Source of the DNA: Adineta vaga
Lineage: Eukaryota > Rotifera
NCBI GenBank assembly: GCA_021613535.1
Contig: CP075493.1
Coordinates: 7,006,001 to 7,070,000 of the forward strand
DNA length: 64,000 nt
Direction of reading: 5' to 3'
Under the pieces are notes generated by a model that saw nothing but the letters and a program-made list of their open reading frames with translations, did not search any database and had not been told where the DNA came from. Both the position numbers and the translations under genes were made by a program. Each line of letters starts with the position of its first letter. The stretch's first letter is position 1. This document shows positions 45,606-58,580 of the stretch, in pieces.

Positions 45606-45946
45606 ATGTCGAGTAGTTTTATCGGTAGTAAAATCGCGATTGTGACGAAATCCCAATGTCGATATACCGGAACAATAATTGGTAATAAGCAAAACTTGCA
45701 TCTATTCGAATATGTAATATGAAATCTTGAAAAATTTCTATTTGTTCAGGTATCGATGCTCAAGCATCATCTATACTTCTTGGCAATGTCAAATGTTTTG
45801 GTACAGAGAATCGTGGAGGAAATTTTTTAAATAATCAAATGGTTGGAACAGTTGTACCGGTTATGCAATTTGCTAATAGCGATATTGAAGATTTAAACAT
45901 TGTCGATGAAGAACAATCGAAAGACAGTTTACCCAAACAACAACAA

Positions 45947-45977
<31 letters not shown>

Positions 45978-47280
45978 CATCCTATTCCATGCCTACTTTA
46001 TCGTCTCCACCAATTCAACCTCCTTCAAAAAAATCATCAATTCATGATGATCCAGCAATTGTATCAGCTGTCGTTAGTTCATCGAATAAGGATTTATCAG
46101 CATCAAGTCGATTATTACATGATTTACAGCATATGAATATATCCGATGAACGTTCTATTAAAGCACCAAAATCTGAAGGTAAGATATTTGCAAAACAAAA
46201 TCGAATTCAATCAAATGAGATGAGTCATTTTTATTTTTTCCCAGTTAATTACTAATGAAATAATAATTAAAACTGAAGATTCATAGGAATTTTATTTTTG
46301 ATAAAAATGTAGATCTTATGATCACACAATGTGTGGTAATATTTTAATTACTGAATTTCTTTGTAGAATCTCATCTTCGCTCTAATTCCGGTGAACTTGG
46401 TCCATCTTGGTCATTACTATCTTCATCAAAATGGGATCACAATCAGCCACATTCGCAACAACCTCAGCAATCAAGTAGTAAAAGTAAATTCTTTGATGAT
46501 TTTACATTGAATAATACCGATCAAGTACAATCAAATCATCGTCCTCAACAACGTTGGCCATCAAATACTCATGCAACTCAAACATCACGGCGGCATGAAT
46601 TTCTTTATGAACCTGAAGATGATAGTAAATTACCTGTTCGTCAACCATTTTTTTCGAATGATCGATCTCATCCTCAAGATGTTGCATTGGAACAACCTCA
46701 CTATCACCAACATCACCACCAACAACAACAACAACAACATAATCGTTACCAGAATGGAAATATGTATCATCAACAACAACAACAACAAAGACCATTCTAT
46801 AACAATCGTCGTCCCCCAATTATGGATTATCAACAACGACGTCCTGGTGGTGGAAATCGTGAAACTTTTCATGATAGTAGTAATAATTACGATAGTGATT
46901 TTGATTTTGAAACAAGCAATCGTAAATTTAATAAAATTACAAATGAAGACGAATTTAAACAATCAGAATCACCCGTTCATTTCTTAAATTCAAATGATAA
47001 CCATGATTTAACAAGTGATTTTGAACCGATTTATGATAAGAAGAAATCCTTTTTTGATAGTATGGCACCTGAAGATACGGGTGATGCTTCTGGACCTATG
47101 TATAATCGTTCGAGAAATCAAGATACATTCGGTAATGATAGATATCAACGACAAAGAGGTCGAGGAGGTGCTATCGGTGGTGGTTATAGACGATCAAATA
47201 ATAATAATTATCGACAACAACAAGGAAATGAAGATTTTTATTATCGACAAAATAATAATGGATATCATCATCGTTATTAA
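45606..47280 (+). CDS. LSM14: LSM14 / Scd6 / trailer-hitch family P-body protein
   Basis: An mRNP protein of P-bodies and germ granules that represses translation with DDX6. The N-terminal LSm14 domain starts MSSSFIGSKIAIVTKSQCRY and includes SILLGNVKCFGTENR and SDIEDL. The middle is disordered, with glutamine tracts at about 45937-45975 and 46722-46790. The DFDF box is YDSDFDFETSNRKFNKI. The FFD box is YDKKKSFFDSMAPEDTG. The C-terminus is an RGG/Asn-rich tail (RQRGRGGAIGGGYRR). Exons at 45606, about 45750 and about 46367 join in phase. A TGTACATA Pumilio-type octamer lies in the 3' flank (47964-47971). Confidence 0.93.
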
Positions 47281-48043
47281 TTACTCTTCCTTTCTTTCTT
47301 TCTTTCTTTCTATTGCAGTGATTGTTTCTCATATGAAAAGGAAAAAAACACATACAGCCATTTTTTTAAAACAATTTACCTTTTTTCTTTTCTTCTGTAT
47401 AGATCTGCTCTCTCTTTTGTATATCCTACAGCGAGAGTATGATCTAATGTCTTTTTCTTTTTCTGGCAATAACAAAAAAAAACTTAGTATGTATCTACAC
47501 GTGACGGATTTGGCCGGTTGATTATTCTTGTAGTTGTCTGTTTCATTCTTGTTTGTTTGTTTGTTGGTTTCTTCGTTCATTAGTTCTTTTTTTCTTACCG
47601 TTTTTCTTTCTTCTTTGTCCTTTAGACTTCGTGCGACTACATCGAATTTTTCAACTACAAACGAAAACATCAAATCTTCTGTTATTTTTCCTGTCATAGT
47701 GTCGTGCATTTCTTTCATGTGTGTGTTTGTATGAGCAAACAAAAACAATAAGTCTCTGCGCGCTTTGTAACCTACTCAGGTGAATGATGAAAGTTGACAA
47801 GAAAAAGGAAATAAAAAAAAGAGTCACGATTAATAACTATTGTATGTCTGATAGGTGCTGCAACGGCGCTGCATTTATCTATTTATTTTTTTGTTCAATA
47901 GAAGATACACATATACAGTCATATAATGATATAATTAATAACAGAGAAACACTAAGAACGTGTTGTACATAGTTAGCGATAAGAACATCAGGATTATGCA
48001 TTTTTATACAAGAGAAAAGAAGATGAAGAAAAAAGAGATTGCA
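47281..48043. other. Convergent 3' region of LSM14 and POLR3E
   Basis: 763 bp with a (CTTT)n tract at about 47288-47310, poly-T and poly-A runs, and a Pumilio-type octamer TGTACATA at 47964-47971. Overlapping short ORFs on both strands are compositional shadows. No gene is supported. Confidence 0.4.
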
Positions 48044-50118
48044 TTACTTGACCAATGTGCCTTTTACACAATAAAGTACACCTTTACGTGAAGAACGAGT
48101 GATACAATGATCCTAGAATATAAGAAAACAAAAACCCATTAATACACGCGAATAAATTTGCAAATATGTTCCACTCTTTTTCGTACTTTAACAAATTTTT
48201 TCACTTCATGTACAGGAAATTGTTGTGTTTGATTTTCTTGTTTGATACGAGAACGTAATTCAGTAAATTGAAAACTATCGCATTTTTCAAGAAGTTCAGC
48301 AACATAACGACGAAGCTAAAAGAATAGAAATGATTGATTGAGAAATATTTTGAATAAGAATTTTACCATATCATATTTATCACCCATTTGAGCATTGATA
48401 AAAACTGGTTCTTGTTTGAGATTTTTCGGCCACTTTAATATGAGATAAAATTCTATTTTCAATTAATGAAAATAAGATTAGCAATACCTTTTTATTCACA
48501 TAAATAGATCCAATTTCAACAGCTGCTCGAAGTATACTTGCTTCCGTAACTCCAGATGCAAGTGGATGTCCAGGTGGGGATGAGATCAATTCAAGCTTAA
48601 TTGCTATATAAAGAAAATGAATTGAAGAATTTGACTTTTTTCACTTCAATTCTTACCAATATTAATTTCACTCAATTTAAAATATGGTCGATAACCAAAG
48701 CGTCGTTTCATAAATGATAATAATTCATTTTGGATTGTTTCCGGATCTTGTTTGATTATAGTTTTAGGTAAAGAAACAGAAGATAAGGGTGTCGTTGTAG
48801 TTGATGTTGTTTGAGTTTGTTGCTCTGAATTTAATGTTGAAATAGAATCTGTCGATTTTCGAGTTCGACTTCGACCTAAAAGATATTTATGATAAATTCG
48901 AATAAAAATCATTCATCTTTATACTTTTTCTCGTCGTCGATGTTTTCTTTGTTTCTGTTTTCTTTTTCTTTTTTGGTTTTGTCGGTGGGATAATCAATGG
49001 TTTTTGTTCAGTACTATTATTTAATTCGATAGGAATTTGCTCTTTTTCTACGAGATTTTCCAATGTTATTTGGTTATTAAAAAATAATAATTGAAAATAA
49101 TCATGAATTGATAGAGTTTTTCGCCATCGAATAGGTAAACGATGTTGTTCAATATTTTCCATTTGAAACCATTTCGAAATTAATTCAAGTGATAATAATT
49201 CAGTCGATGAATAATAAGCTAGATCAATCCATCGTTCTTCATTTCGTGCACGTTCAATATAATTATAAGAACGCATCTTTTTCTCACGTTGTAAACGTCC
49301 TTCAGGTCGCCAAAATTTCATCGTAACAAGTTCATTAGGAAATTTTTCATTTGTTTCTTCGTCGGTGGTCGTATCATCCGTATTTGAATTTGAATGTTTA
49401 AGGAAACTAGAATCATTATCTTCCTCATCATCATTGATAGGTATCGAATGTTGGGCAAGAACGGATGAAGTCGAATCAAAATCTGGCCGTAATTGAAATA
49501 TTGCATTCAATGGTGATAATTGAATGCCATGGGATGTTAAGAGACCGACGGCAAAACGTTTATAACTATCACCTGTTGTAACATTTGTTGATGATAATGT
49601 TAAACGATCAAACGAATTAATTTTTTCATTCGAAGAAGTTGTTGTTGCCGTCCAATTTTCAATAGTCGTTGATTCTTTTGTTTTACAATGAAAATTTGAT
49701 TGAGTATCGAGAACATAATCTAATTGAACAAGCTTATTTTTAGGTTTTAAACGTGCACCGATAAATGTAGCATTATTTTCGAATTGTAGATGATTTGGAC
49801 GAAGCGGATATTGAAATAGATAGAGTTGATCAGCAAATAAACGAGTTAAATAAATGTCAACCTAGAATCAAACGTAAAAGACATTGATTTATGATTCCAC
49901 TTGCGATATATTAAAAATTCTGAACTAAATAATTTTCGCAAGCGAATCCAGAGACGAAAGTTTGACATAACTAGATCTAGATGAAATTTCTAAAAGATTT
50001 TCTTATTCTATGCTCTCTTTCCTACCTCAGCTATGAGTTCATCATGTTCTTCTTCATTGTTTTGTACATTTTGATCGTTCGTATTATCTTCATGTAAAAC
50101 TTGACAATCGTCATCCAT
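48044..50118 (-). CDS. POLR3E: RNA polymerase III subunit RPC5
   Basis: RPC5 pairs with RPC4 in the TFIIF-like module of RNA polymerase III. The N-terminal dimerisation barrel reads DIYLTRLFADQLYLFQYPLR, then GARLKPKNKLVQLDYVLDTQ and LTSHGIQLSPLNAIFQLRPD; these match POLR3E closely. The middle is Lys-rich and disordered. C-terminal winged-helix regions include ELLSFMKRRFGYRPYFKLSE, SPPGHPLASGVTEASILRAA and the last exon ending GVLYCVKGTLVK. Six or so exons join in phase. ATG 50118 is the first clear Met; an acceptor (CCACAG) at about 50145 allows a few more in-frame residues (KRRRISDS), so the N-terminus is uncertain. LAMTOR2 lies 276 bp upstream on the same strand. Confidence 0.9.
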
Positions 50119-50394
50119 TGAATCACTTATCCGTCGTCTTTTTTCTGTGGACGGTTAACCTTATTGAATTTGTTAAATATATACATAAAAAAATAATCTA
50201 TAAAACAAATTTAGCAAATCAAAATTTTGTTTTTTATGTTTTCATCGGTTTTTTTCCTTCTTCTCTCGTTCGATGAGATAGAAAAATTGAAGAAATCAAA
50301 CTGGTCTTGACCGAAAGATGAATCATTTACAGTAACAAAAAAGAAAAACAGAAGAAAAGGGAAAAAGAAATCATCAAAAGTTTCAATATTAATA

Positions 50395-50972
50395 TTAGTT
50401 ATTGCTCTGCGATACTTGACGTAATGGTTCTTGAAGGTATGACGAAAGTGCATCCATCTAAATATATATTTCATATTTAGACGAAAAAAAAACTTTCATC
50501 AATTTCCAAGACTTACTTTTGCTTTTAACATGCCTAATTGTACATTGGTTTTCGACACCATACAAACTAATTGTGTAGCAACAGCAGCAATGGCCATTTT
50601 ACCTTCCTGATATCCAAAGAAACGAAATAGATAAGAATGAAAGTAATGTTTTTACTTACATCAGCATCCAATAGAATCATATTTAAATCACCTGATGCAA
50701 TAATATTTGGAGGAATAGTTGAGCCAGGTGTTTGTCGAACACGTTGATGAGCAGCAAAAATACTACTAGCCATTGCAGCAATTATTTTCGCATCTTTTGC
50801 TTCAAATCCCGAATAAGCAAGTAATGCTCCATCACGTGTCAATAATCTTTTAAATCGTAAAACAAAATAGAACAATATAAATTTTGTTCAATAAAAGAAC
50901 ATACACAGTCGACTGAATGCCTCCATTTGTTACTTGAGCAAGTACTTCACTCAATGCTTTTGGTTTTAACAT
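50395..50972 (-). CDS. LAMTOR2: Ragulator subunit LAMTOR2 (p14, roadblock fold)
   Basis: LAMTOR2 pairs with LAMTOR3 in the Ragulator complex that recruits Rag GTPases and mTORC1 to the lysosome. Three exons encode 135 residues, close to the usual 125. The roadblock/LC7 fold is clear: MLKPKALSEVLAQVTNGGIQ, STVLLTRDGALLAYSGFEA, then IILDAD-like MILLDADEGKMAIAAVATQL and the end LGMLKAKMDALSSYLQEPL. A loop after residue 55 (RVRQTPGSTIPPN) is somewhat longer than in vertebrates. TTCTTTCAG ends six bases before the ATG. It lies upstream of POLR3E on the same strand and is divergent from the V-I-x-E-R repeat gene. Confidence 0.94.
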
Positions 50973-51848
50973 GATAATCTGAAAGAAAACAAACGCACAT
51001 ACACATTTGAAATAACAATTCTATTATTGCTCTTTCAATAGATAAGATCAAAAGTTAATTTTTGAATTAAATATTTTTCATTTCGTTTCACTCCTATTCA
51101 ATCACTTTATTATACGGATGAATGACCTTGGCATCAATATACTCTGTAAGTCAAGTATGACAAATGAATGATAAAAAGAATCTTTTCATAGTAAGGTGAA
51201 AATTAGATATAGTACATTAAATTTCAAATCAAATGATTTATCTGTATAAGATAATCAAATATTGATAAATTTTAAAATTTCAAAAAATGTTTATTTTTTA
51301 AATATACAAGATATATTGTATGTTTCCTTCTGATTAATAATTAGCAAGGTTTATTTTTCGTCTGTATATGAAAAAGAAACGCATTCATTCAACCGAGAAG
51401 GACAATGTATGTTTCAGCTTTTCTTACATTTCAGATTCGTTTGCTGCTAAATCGTCTTCTTCAATAAGACAAACTTCAAGTCATCGTAAACTATTTCAGA
51501 ATGACTGGTACGTTGCCTTTTTTCTTAGATTAGAAATGAAAAATACACAGTCAATCAAGTATTCTAACTATCATTCACGAAGAAAACCTTGCCGATCATG
51601 TATTATACGAACAATTCGATGTCCTTGAGTTATTTCTCAATGATTACCTTTCTTTTTTGTTTATTCTCGATTATCAATCATTTCTCTATTTCTTCGACAT
51701 AACAGATTTAAGATTATATGACCCTTCTCTTCTCTCGCTCTCTCTCCTATATTATCACAATCAAAAATAGCTGCCTAATTACTTTGTTATTTATAAAATC
51801 TAACTGCTAAATACATACTATTTAATTTGGCTAGGTTCTAAAGCGAAG
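50973..51848. promoter_or_regulatory. Divergent LAMTOR2 / repeat-protein intergenic region
   Basis: 876 bp. A plus-strand ORF at 51368-51628 lacks domain features and is not supported. A CT-rich run (CTTCTCTCGCTCTCTCTCC) lies at about 51728-51748. TTTGGCTAG at 51828-51836 is an acceptor shortly before the ATG at 51849. Confidence 0.4.
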
Positions 51849-53692
51849 ATGATTTCATCTGATATCAACTCATATCAATCACAAATAACAACTGATAACA
51901 CACATGCAATTTCTAACTTAATTTCATCAACATCATTTAATCCGATAACAACACATGCAGAATCAATTGCAATTCAAGCATTACCTGCACCACTAGCTGC
52001 TCCTTGTGGATGGCGTAGTGAAATTATTCATTCAAATTCTCCGGCTCTAACGGATCAGGAACGTGAACAATTGGAAACAAATACTAATTTTAATAGTAGT
52101 AATTATCAAGAGTACAATACGTCTCAAACTAATCAATACTCATCAGGATGTGTAGAAAACAGTAATCAATACGCAAGAGGATCTGCCATACAAAATAGAT
52201 CATTCGGTGGACATGTAACTTTTGCTGATAATGAATCTGTTGCTGAAAATGCCCTAGTACTAAGAAACAGATCGATGGAAGACAATGCACTAGTAACGAC
52301 AAATAGATTTCATGATGATCAGACTATTCTAACACATCAACAACAACAAGATATAATCCACAGAGTCGAACATCAACAACCACCACCACTCGTGATTCGT
52401 AAACCTTTACAAAATAATACTGTTACATATCAGCAAAATATCTCCGTACGATATTTACAACCACCTACACCTCCACCACCGGGACCAATTATTATTCGTA
52501 AATACAACAATTTCTTTAATCTTTTTCTTTTCATAACTTATTTCTTTTCTTATAGGTGAAGTTCGTCCACCACCACCTCCTCCACGATCTCCGATTAAAG
52601 TATTTGCAAATCTTTCCTATTATCTATGCGAAAATCATACTTTCTTTTATTCTAGATTCGACAAAATGCTCCACCACTTCCTACACCACCACCATTAGTA
52701 CGATAAAATCTATTTTCCTTGACAAATACTCTCTATTTCCTATATATATATTTCAAGATACTTCGGGAACGACCACCTCCAGCTCCTCCTGGTAGCGCAC
52801 CCACAGTCGTACAAAAACTCTTACCTCCTCTACCACAAGAATCACGTCGTGTCATTGTCGAACGTTTTGGTGCATGTCCACCTAAACCACAAGATGTTAT
52901 TATTGAACGTTGGTTACCTTACAAACAGCAAGGTGAACGACGTGTTCTTGTAGAGCGAGCACCACCTGCATGCGTGTATGTCATTCATTACTCAGTTTCT
53001 CATATATAATTAGAATGTCTTCTATTTATTTTCTTAGGCCGCAACAAGAACCAAATTTACTAATCTTACATGATGGACCTCGAGCATGTATTCGCAAAGA
53101 ATATATAAATCAAGGAGTTGTTCGAGCTGATCCAGACTGCTATGTTCAACAACATGGTGCTGAACTTGGCGCATGGCAATCCAATTCACACCATGCTAAC
53201 CTAGTCAGTGAAGCATCTCGAGCTATTCCACCACCTGTTGGAACGTCGAATGATCGTTATCGCGAATACGATCGTCAATATTATTCGGATCGATATGAAC
53301 GCGCACAATCTCCTTGTATCGAATCAAATACATGGGAAAGAGTGAAAACATCATCGTCAATTCCTCGTTGTTCATCCTATAACCATATCTCATCATGTTA
53401 TGAACCGCCTGTTAGCTATTGTAAAGAGCTCTCATCTGATTGCGACTATAATTATCGTCGATGTGATGATGATCGTTATAGACGCGATGAAAAATGTCTA
53501 ACAACGACGGATGTAACACCATCATGGAATCGTTACTGTCGTTCATCAAGTTACGATTGCTATCCATCATCCTATCCGACGACGTCATCGAATCATTCGA
53601 AAACGATTCGTGTATGTTCTGATGATGAATTTCGACGTGTTCTCTGCGATCTCACAAATGGTCATGTTCCATCTGCTCTTCAATCGTGTTAA
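51849..53692 (+). CDS. Proline-rich protein with V-I-x-E-R repeats, family not recognised
   Basis: Five exons join in phase to give about 560 residues. Residues 1-185 are Ser/Asn/Gln-rich and disordered. Then come repeated short units of prolines followed by beta-branched residues and E-R or R-K: PPPGPIIIREV, PPRSPIKIRQ, PPPLILRERPPPAPPG, ESRRVIVERFG, KPQDVIIERWLPYKQQ, ERRVLVERAPP. The exon borders fall near unit borders, as if units grew by exon duplication. The C-terminal 200 residues are rich in Tyr, Arg, Cys and Asp (YREYDRQYYSDRYERA) and end ICDEF-like VCSDDEFRRVLCDLTNGHVP. The repeats recall alveolin or articulin cytoskeletal repeats of protists, but that is only a resemblance. No membrane span or signal peptide is seen. 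Confidence 0.72.
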
Positions 53693-53830
53693 AGAAAAGC
53701 AAACAAACAAACGAAAAGAATTTATTCGGATTTTTCTACATATCAATTTTTCTAGAATAGAAATAAGTTAATTCGGTTAACAAACAAAGAAAGAAAGCAC
53801 TTTCTTTGCTCTTCTCTTTTTCCTTTTTTT

Positions 53831-54810
53831 CTACTTTGATTGATGAGTTCCAGGTTGTCTAAGAATTTTTCTTTCACCTGTAAATGGTTGAAATATATCC
53901 GACGAATTTTTCTCGAAAATTTCGTTCATATCATCATTTAAACTACGTAATACAACACGTGGAAATTGTAATAAACCATATTTATAATCATAATTTGGTC
54001 TGCCACGTTTTTGTACATTTTCATGATGATATTGTTCTTGTTGATCATTCTCTTTAACTTTACCATTTAAACGATTTCCTTGTCCATGAAATGGTGCAAA
54101 TGTCGATGGAGATTTCGATAAGATTTGATCATTATTCGTCAGAAGTGAAGATTTTGATTCAATTTGATCAGCAGATGGAGCAAAATCAACTTCCATATCA
54201 CATTCAATAATTGAGACAACATCGGTAGGTTTTAATTCCAAAACAGCTAATTCATAATTTCGATTAAGATAATTAATAGAGATTACATCACCTTTAGTTA
54301 AACAACTAAAATCTCGTAAAACTTTTTCTAATACAGCTTTTGGATTTGTTAAATCTAAAAATTCTTTTGATTGTGGTTGAAAACGTGCAAAAGTTGCTGG
54401 CGGTAATGCAGAAACAGATTCTAAATGTATTTCATCACCTTCATTCAATGATAAATGTCGCATCATCCAATATGGTACATAACAAACGGGTTCATTACTC
54501 GGTACAAATTCTAAAACACCACAATGTGTAATACGATTTCGTTTGGGATTTTTTAATTTAAATAACATTATTCCAGTCTGAAAAGAGACTATTATATTCA
54601 GATTGAGAAAAATAACTTCTCATTTACTTGATTAATCAATTGTTCAAGTGCAGGTTCTGGCAGTAGAATTTTTCCACCAGATTCAATATTTGTTCGTTCA
54701 CGATCAGATAGAAATGCTGGAGAATAACATTGATATATAGCATGAAATTGATTATCATTATCCAATGGATATTCATCGTCATCATAATAATCATAATCGT
54801 TATAAGCCAT
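53831..54810 (-). CDS. UFD1: Ubiquitin fusion degradation protein 1
   Basis: UFD1 with NPL4 is the adaptor that brings ubiquitylated substrates to the p97/VCP ATPase, for example in ER-associated degradation. Two exons give 309 residues, nearly the vertebrate length. The double-psi barrel starts FHAIYQCYSPAFLSDRERTN, then GGKILLPEPALEQLI. After the intron come CGVLEFVPSNEPVCYVPYWM, GDEIHLESVSALPPATFARF, FSCLTKGDVISINYLNRNYE and SIIECDMEVDFAPS. The C-terminal p97-binding part is disordered with FAPFHGQGNRLNGK. The acidic N-terminal extension (DYDYYDDDEYPLDNDN) is longer than usual. GGTTCTAG lies 12 bases before the ATG. Confidence 0.95.
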
Positions 54811-55299
54811 AATTAATTTACACTAGAACCAATAAATATATAAATCTGATGATTTCTATGTCAAAAATAAAAACACAAGCTTTTTTGCGAAAAACAACCA
54901 ACTCTTATTTTGTGATCATACGGTACGGTCTTGACAAAAGTCCAAAAATGATCGTCTCCGATAGATGTCACTGTAAAAATTCTTTTCTTCCGACTTGATT
55001 ATTGAATAAGTTGAAAAAAATCTTTTCATTTCGAAAGAAAACTTTTTAAAGAAAATTTCCAAGATAAAATTATATTCACCAATAAGATTCTATTTGAGTA
55101 ATCCTCAGTTGTGAACAAAAAAATTCTGTCTCATCAATTCACGTAACAGAGGGAGCTAGGCATATTTATTTTAGAAATATCAAATATTGTGTCCAAGAGG
55201 AAACCGTCGTGGCTGCCTATTCTCGTTTCCTTGGATATTAAATTGAACGTTAGAAAAACTAAAATCGAATATTTTAGATAAGAAAACAAATAAATATTC
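54811..55299. promoter_or_regulatory. Divergent UFD1 / zinc-finger gene promoter
   Basis: 489 bp. TTTTTTGCGAAAAACAAC (54881-54898) and TAGATGTCA (54962-54970) lie 72-152 bp from the UFD1 ATG. The first shares 13 bases exactly with the RSF1 upstream region. ATATTTTAG at about 55275 is an acceptor before the zinc-finger ATG. Confidence 0.45.
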
Positions 55300-58200
55300 A
55301 TGCAGAAAAATCATCAACATCTCCTTCGGCCTTGTGCCGTTTTTGTTGAACGATTAAACAATTCATTTATTCCAACGAAACGTTACAAAGTCGATGCTGA
55401 TATTATCTATCGTCCAGTCAACGATCAAACAACCAATCCACATGATGAATTATCTGTTGATGTATTAATGTTACCAAATAATAAAGTCAAAATTTCTTCA
55501 TCATCAACATTTGAAGATTTACCTACGAATCAAACGAGTACAAATGATGATACAAAACCAATTGTACGTATACGTCCACATCAATCATCAATTGACTCTA
55601 TGGATTATGAAATGCCACCACCACCATCATCAGCAGCAGCAACAGCAAATACAACAAAACGAAATAGTTCTCAAGCTACAACATCACGTTCATCGAATAA
55701 ATACGATAATGATTCTTATTTATTTAATGGAACATTTGATTCCGATGATGAACTTGGAATGGATTTAAATGATGATGAATTAGCATCCATACATCGTGTT
55801 TTAGATTTTGATGAAGATGAAATGTCCAATTTTGATGAAGAAAGTCCTCATCTATCATCAACAAATGGTCCTGGATATCATCCTGCTCAATTACCTGACT
55901 TAGTTATGGGTTCTTTACGAGCTGATAGTGATGTGAAATTTGAACCTTCATTTCAATATAGTGATTTATTTAATCGTAAAGGGCGTACATTTGTATGTGA
56001 TGAACGTGGTAATCGTGTTGTTTCAGTAAAACTTGATAAAAATTCTGCGAAACATTTAATTGATGCCATCGATAGAAATTCAGGAAGATTAGTACTTGAA
56101 GAATGTCGTCGAGGTGATTTACAAGCACATATTTTAAAAGTAAAGAATTACTTTTCTTTTAAATGTTAATTCAAATATGTTTGTTTTGTGTTGCAGGTTG
56201 TTTTTAAAGATGAACAAGAATTTTTTGATTTTAATCGTTCAGCAATTGTATCAAAACATTCATTTAAACAATGTCCTGAAATGTATACAAAATTTCTTGA
56301 AAGTTTATTTGAATCACAATCATATCCAAATGAGAATGAAAATGATCCACTTGGAACTGATGTAAGTAACCGTCAAAAAGGGTTTTGTTTTTTTCTTCTA
56401 AATGAAATTTCGTTTTTTTCCTCAAAGGAAGCAGATCAAATGAGTCATTCATATTGTTGTAAAGTACATGAATGTGGTGAAGCGTTTACATCAAGATCTG
56501 AAGCATTGAAACATGCAAAAAAACATGCTGGTAAAGAATTCTTTTAATTTATCTTCTTATCTGTTTTTTTTTTCATTTTTTGAAAATTTAGAACTTGATC
56601 CATTTGATTTTGTTTGTGACCATTGCGGAAAAAAATTTCTCGGTATTGCTAATATGAAACGACATTTACGTGTTCATATGGGTAGTGAAGGAAAAGATTT
56701 TGCTTGTCCTCTATGTCATTATCGTGGTTGTACGACTACACATGTTAAACGTCATATGGCACATAAACATTTAGAAAAGTAAGACAAATCAATTGATTAC
56801 AAAGATAATTGAATGATTTGATTTATCATATAGATCAATTCCATGTCCTTATTGTTCATTCATGGCCGCAACAAATGCTGACCTTAAAATTCATATGGCT
56901 CGTCGACATTGGGATATTGAAGGACTTGACATATTAAATAATCTACCGAAAACATATAAGAAAGAATGGAAATGTAATAAATGTGATACTGTTTTTCATG
57001 ATTATTCCGTAAGATATTCTTCTATTATCAGTTACATGATCTACAATTCGATTTCTTCAATAGGATTTTCAAAATCATATCTATAGTCATTCAAGTCAAA
57101 CAAATAAATTTCAATGTAATTTATGTCCATACAATTGTAAAAGTTTTTCAAAATTAAAAGTAAAAGAAATGATTTGATTTACTTTCGAATTTATGAAAAT
57201 ATTCGTCTCATTTTAGCGGCATATGCTCTATCATCAAGGACAACGAAATTATGAATGTCCAAAATGTAATAATAAATTTTATCAAATGGAACATCTTAAA
57301 CGTCATTTAACATCAATACATAAATTAAATATTCCACAAATTGGACGAGGAAATCGTTTATTTGGATCGGATCTTTTAAAACGAGTAAGGAGAATTTCTT
57401 TTTTCAGCAATACATTCTGCAGTAATTAATGAGTGACATAAAATCTAGAATAGAATATATATTATCTACTATTTAATTATAGTAATAATAAGAATAGACA
57501 AGTCAAATAGTTCATTATGTTCTTACAAAAGTCGTTTCAATTTATTTCTCAAAAATTTATCAATAGAAAATCTTGTAGATTTCTTCCGTAAAAAGAAAAT
57601 CAATTTTATTCTAATTCTAGAATTCTGATATGCCTAATATTCCACCACCACATGGCACAGTTCCACAATGTTATAAAGTCATTTCAAAATGTGTTTTTAC
57701 CTGTCAAAAATGTCCATTTTCAACAACGAAATTATATCATTTAAATGAACATGTGAAAAGTGAACATTTACAATTAGATGATTCAGCACATGTATGTACT
57801 TTCTGTTCATATATAACAGATAAGAAAACAAATCTAAAGGTATGAAAATGAAAAATGAAAAGGACATTGAACAAGAGGTTATTTTGTTTTGTTTTCAGCG
57901 ACATTTACATCATAATCATGCTGGACAATCGAATACACCTGTTCTTTTATCGAATGATGCACTTCTTTCAAATCCAAATACAAAGTAAATTCACTACTGA
58001 GAAGAATCTTTTTATCTGATGTTTTAAATTAAAATCTTACTCTTAGATTTCAATGTGGACTTTGTCGTCGATATCAAAGTAATGTTGATGAATTTATCAA
58101 ACATATTACTGAAAAACATCGAATGGATGTAAGTCATATTTTTTGTTTTTAATGAAATAATACCTTCTCTTTCTAGGTTGTTATTCTTGATTCTGCAAAT

Positions 58201-58580
58201 AATGGAAATATTCATCAACAAATCAAATCACGCGGTCGTGCAGAGGTTTGTTCTACATTGTAAAATTATTATAGAAAAAAAAACAACTCTTCACATTTGT
58301 CATTTCTCGTTTAAATATTACTAATGATTAAAAATAAGAACTTTCTCTGAGGATATTCGCATTTTAACTAAATAGAATTAATCATAATTTTCTTTTCTAG
58401 TTAATTTGTGCCAGTAATAATACAACACCATTTCGATTCGATGAATACGGTGGTCTTGTCACTGTAATGAAAAATCCCGGAAACACGAATGACCTAAATA
58501 TGAATCAAACGATAATTAATGATCCATCAAATTCAATATCGACAGCTAATTCAACGACAGACTTTTTACTTCCGCAATAA
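55300..58580 (+). CDS. C2H2 zinc-finger protein with ten fingers
   Basis: About 750 residues from eleven or twelve exons. The first 290 residues are acidic and disordered (FDSDDELGMDLNDDELASIH), with a possible folded piece at TFVCDERGNRVVSVKLDKNS. Ten C2H2 or C2H2-like fingers follow: CCKVHECGEAF, FVCDHCGKKFLGIANMKRHL, FACPLCHYRGCTTTHVKRHM, IPCPYCSFMAATNADLKIHM, WKCNKCDTVF, FQCNLCPYNCKSFSKLKRHM, YECPKCNNKFYQMEHLKRHL, FTCQKCPFSTTKLYHLNEHV, HVCTFCSYITDKKTNLKRHL and FQCGLCRRYQSNVDEFIKHI. Linkers are mostly not the classical TGEKP, so DNA binding by all fingers is not assured. The C-terminal tail is Asn/Thr-rich. A nuclear transcription regulator is likely; no specific orthologue was recognised. 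Confidence 0.83.

Noticed and set aside
46502-46962. Val- and Ile-rich ORFs antisense to or overlapping LSM14
   Set aside because: They are frame shadows of glutamine/histidine-rich repeats in the LSM14 exon.
47329-47748. 139-residue minus-strand ORF after LSM14
   Set aside because: Low-complexity Lys/Glu/Asn-rich translation of a pyrimidine-rich 3' flank; no domain features.
51368-51628. 86-residue plus-strand ORF between LAMTOR2 and the repeat-protein gene
   Set aside because: No domain, odd composition, no acceptor near its start, and it lies within a likely promoter region.
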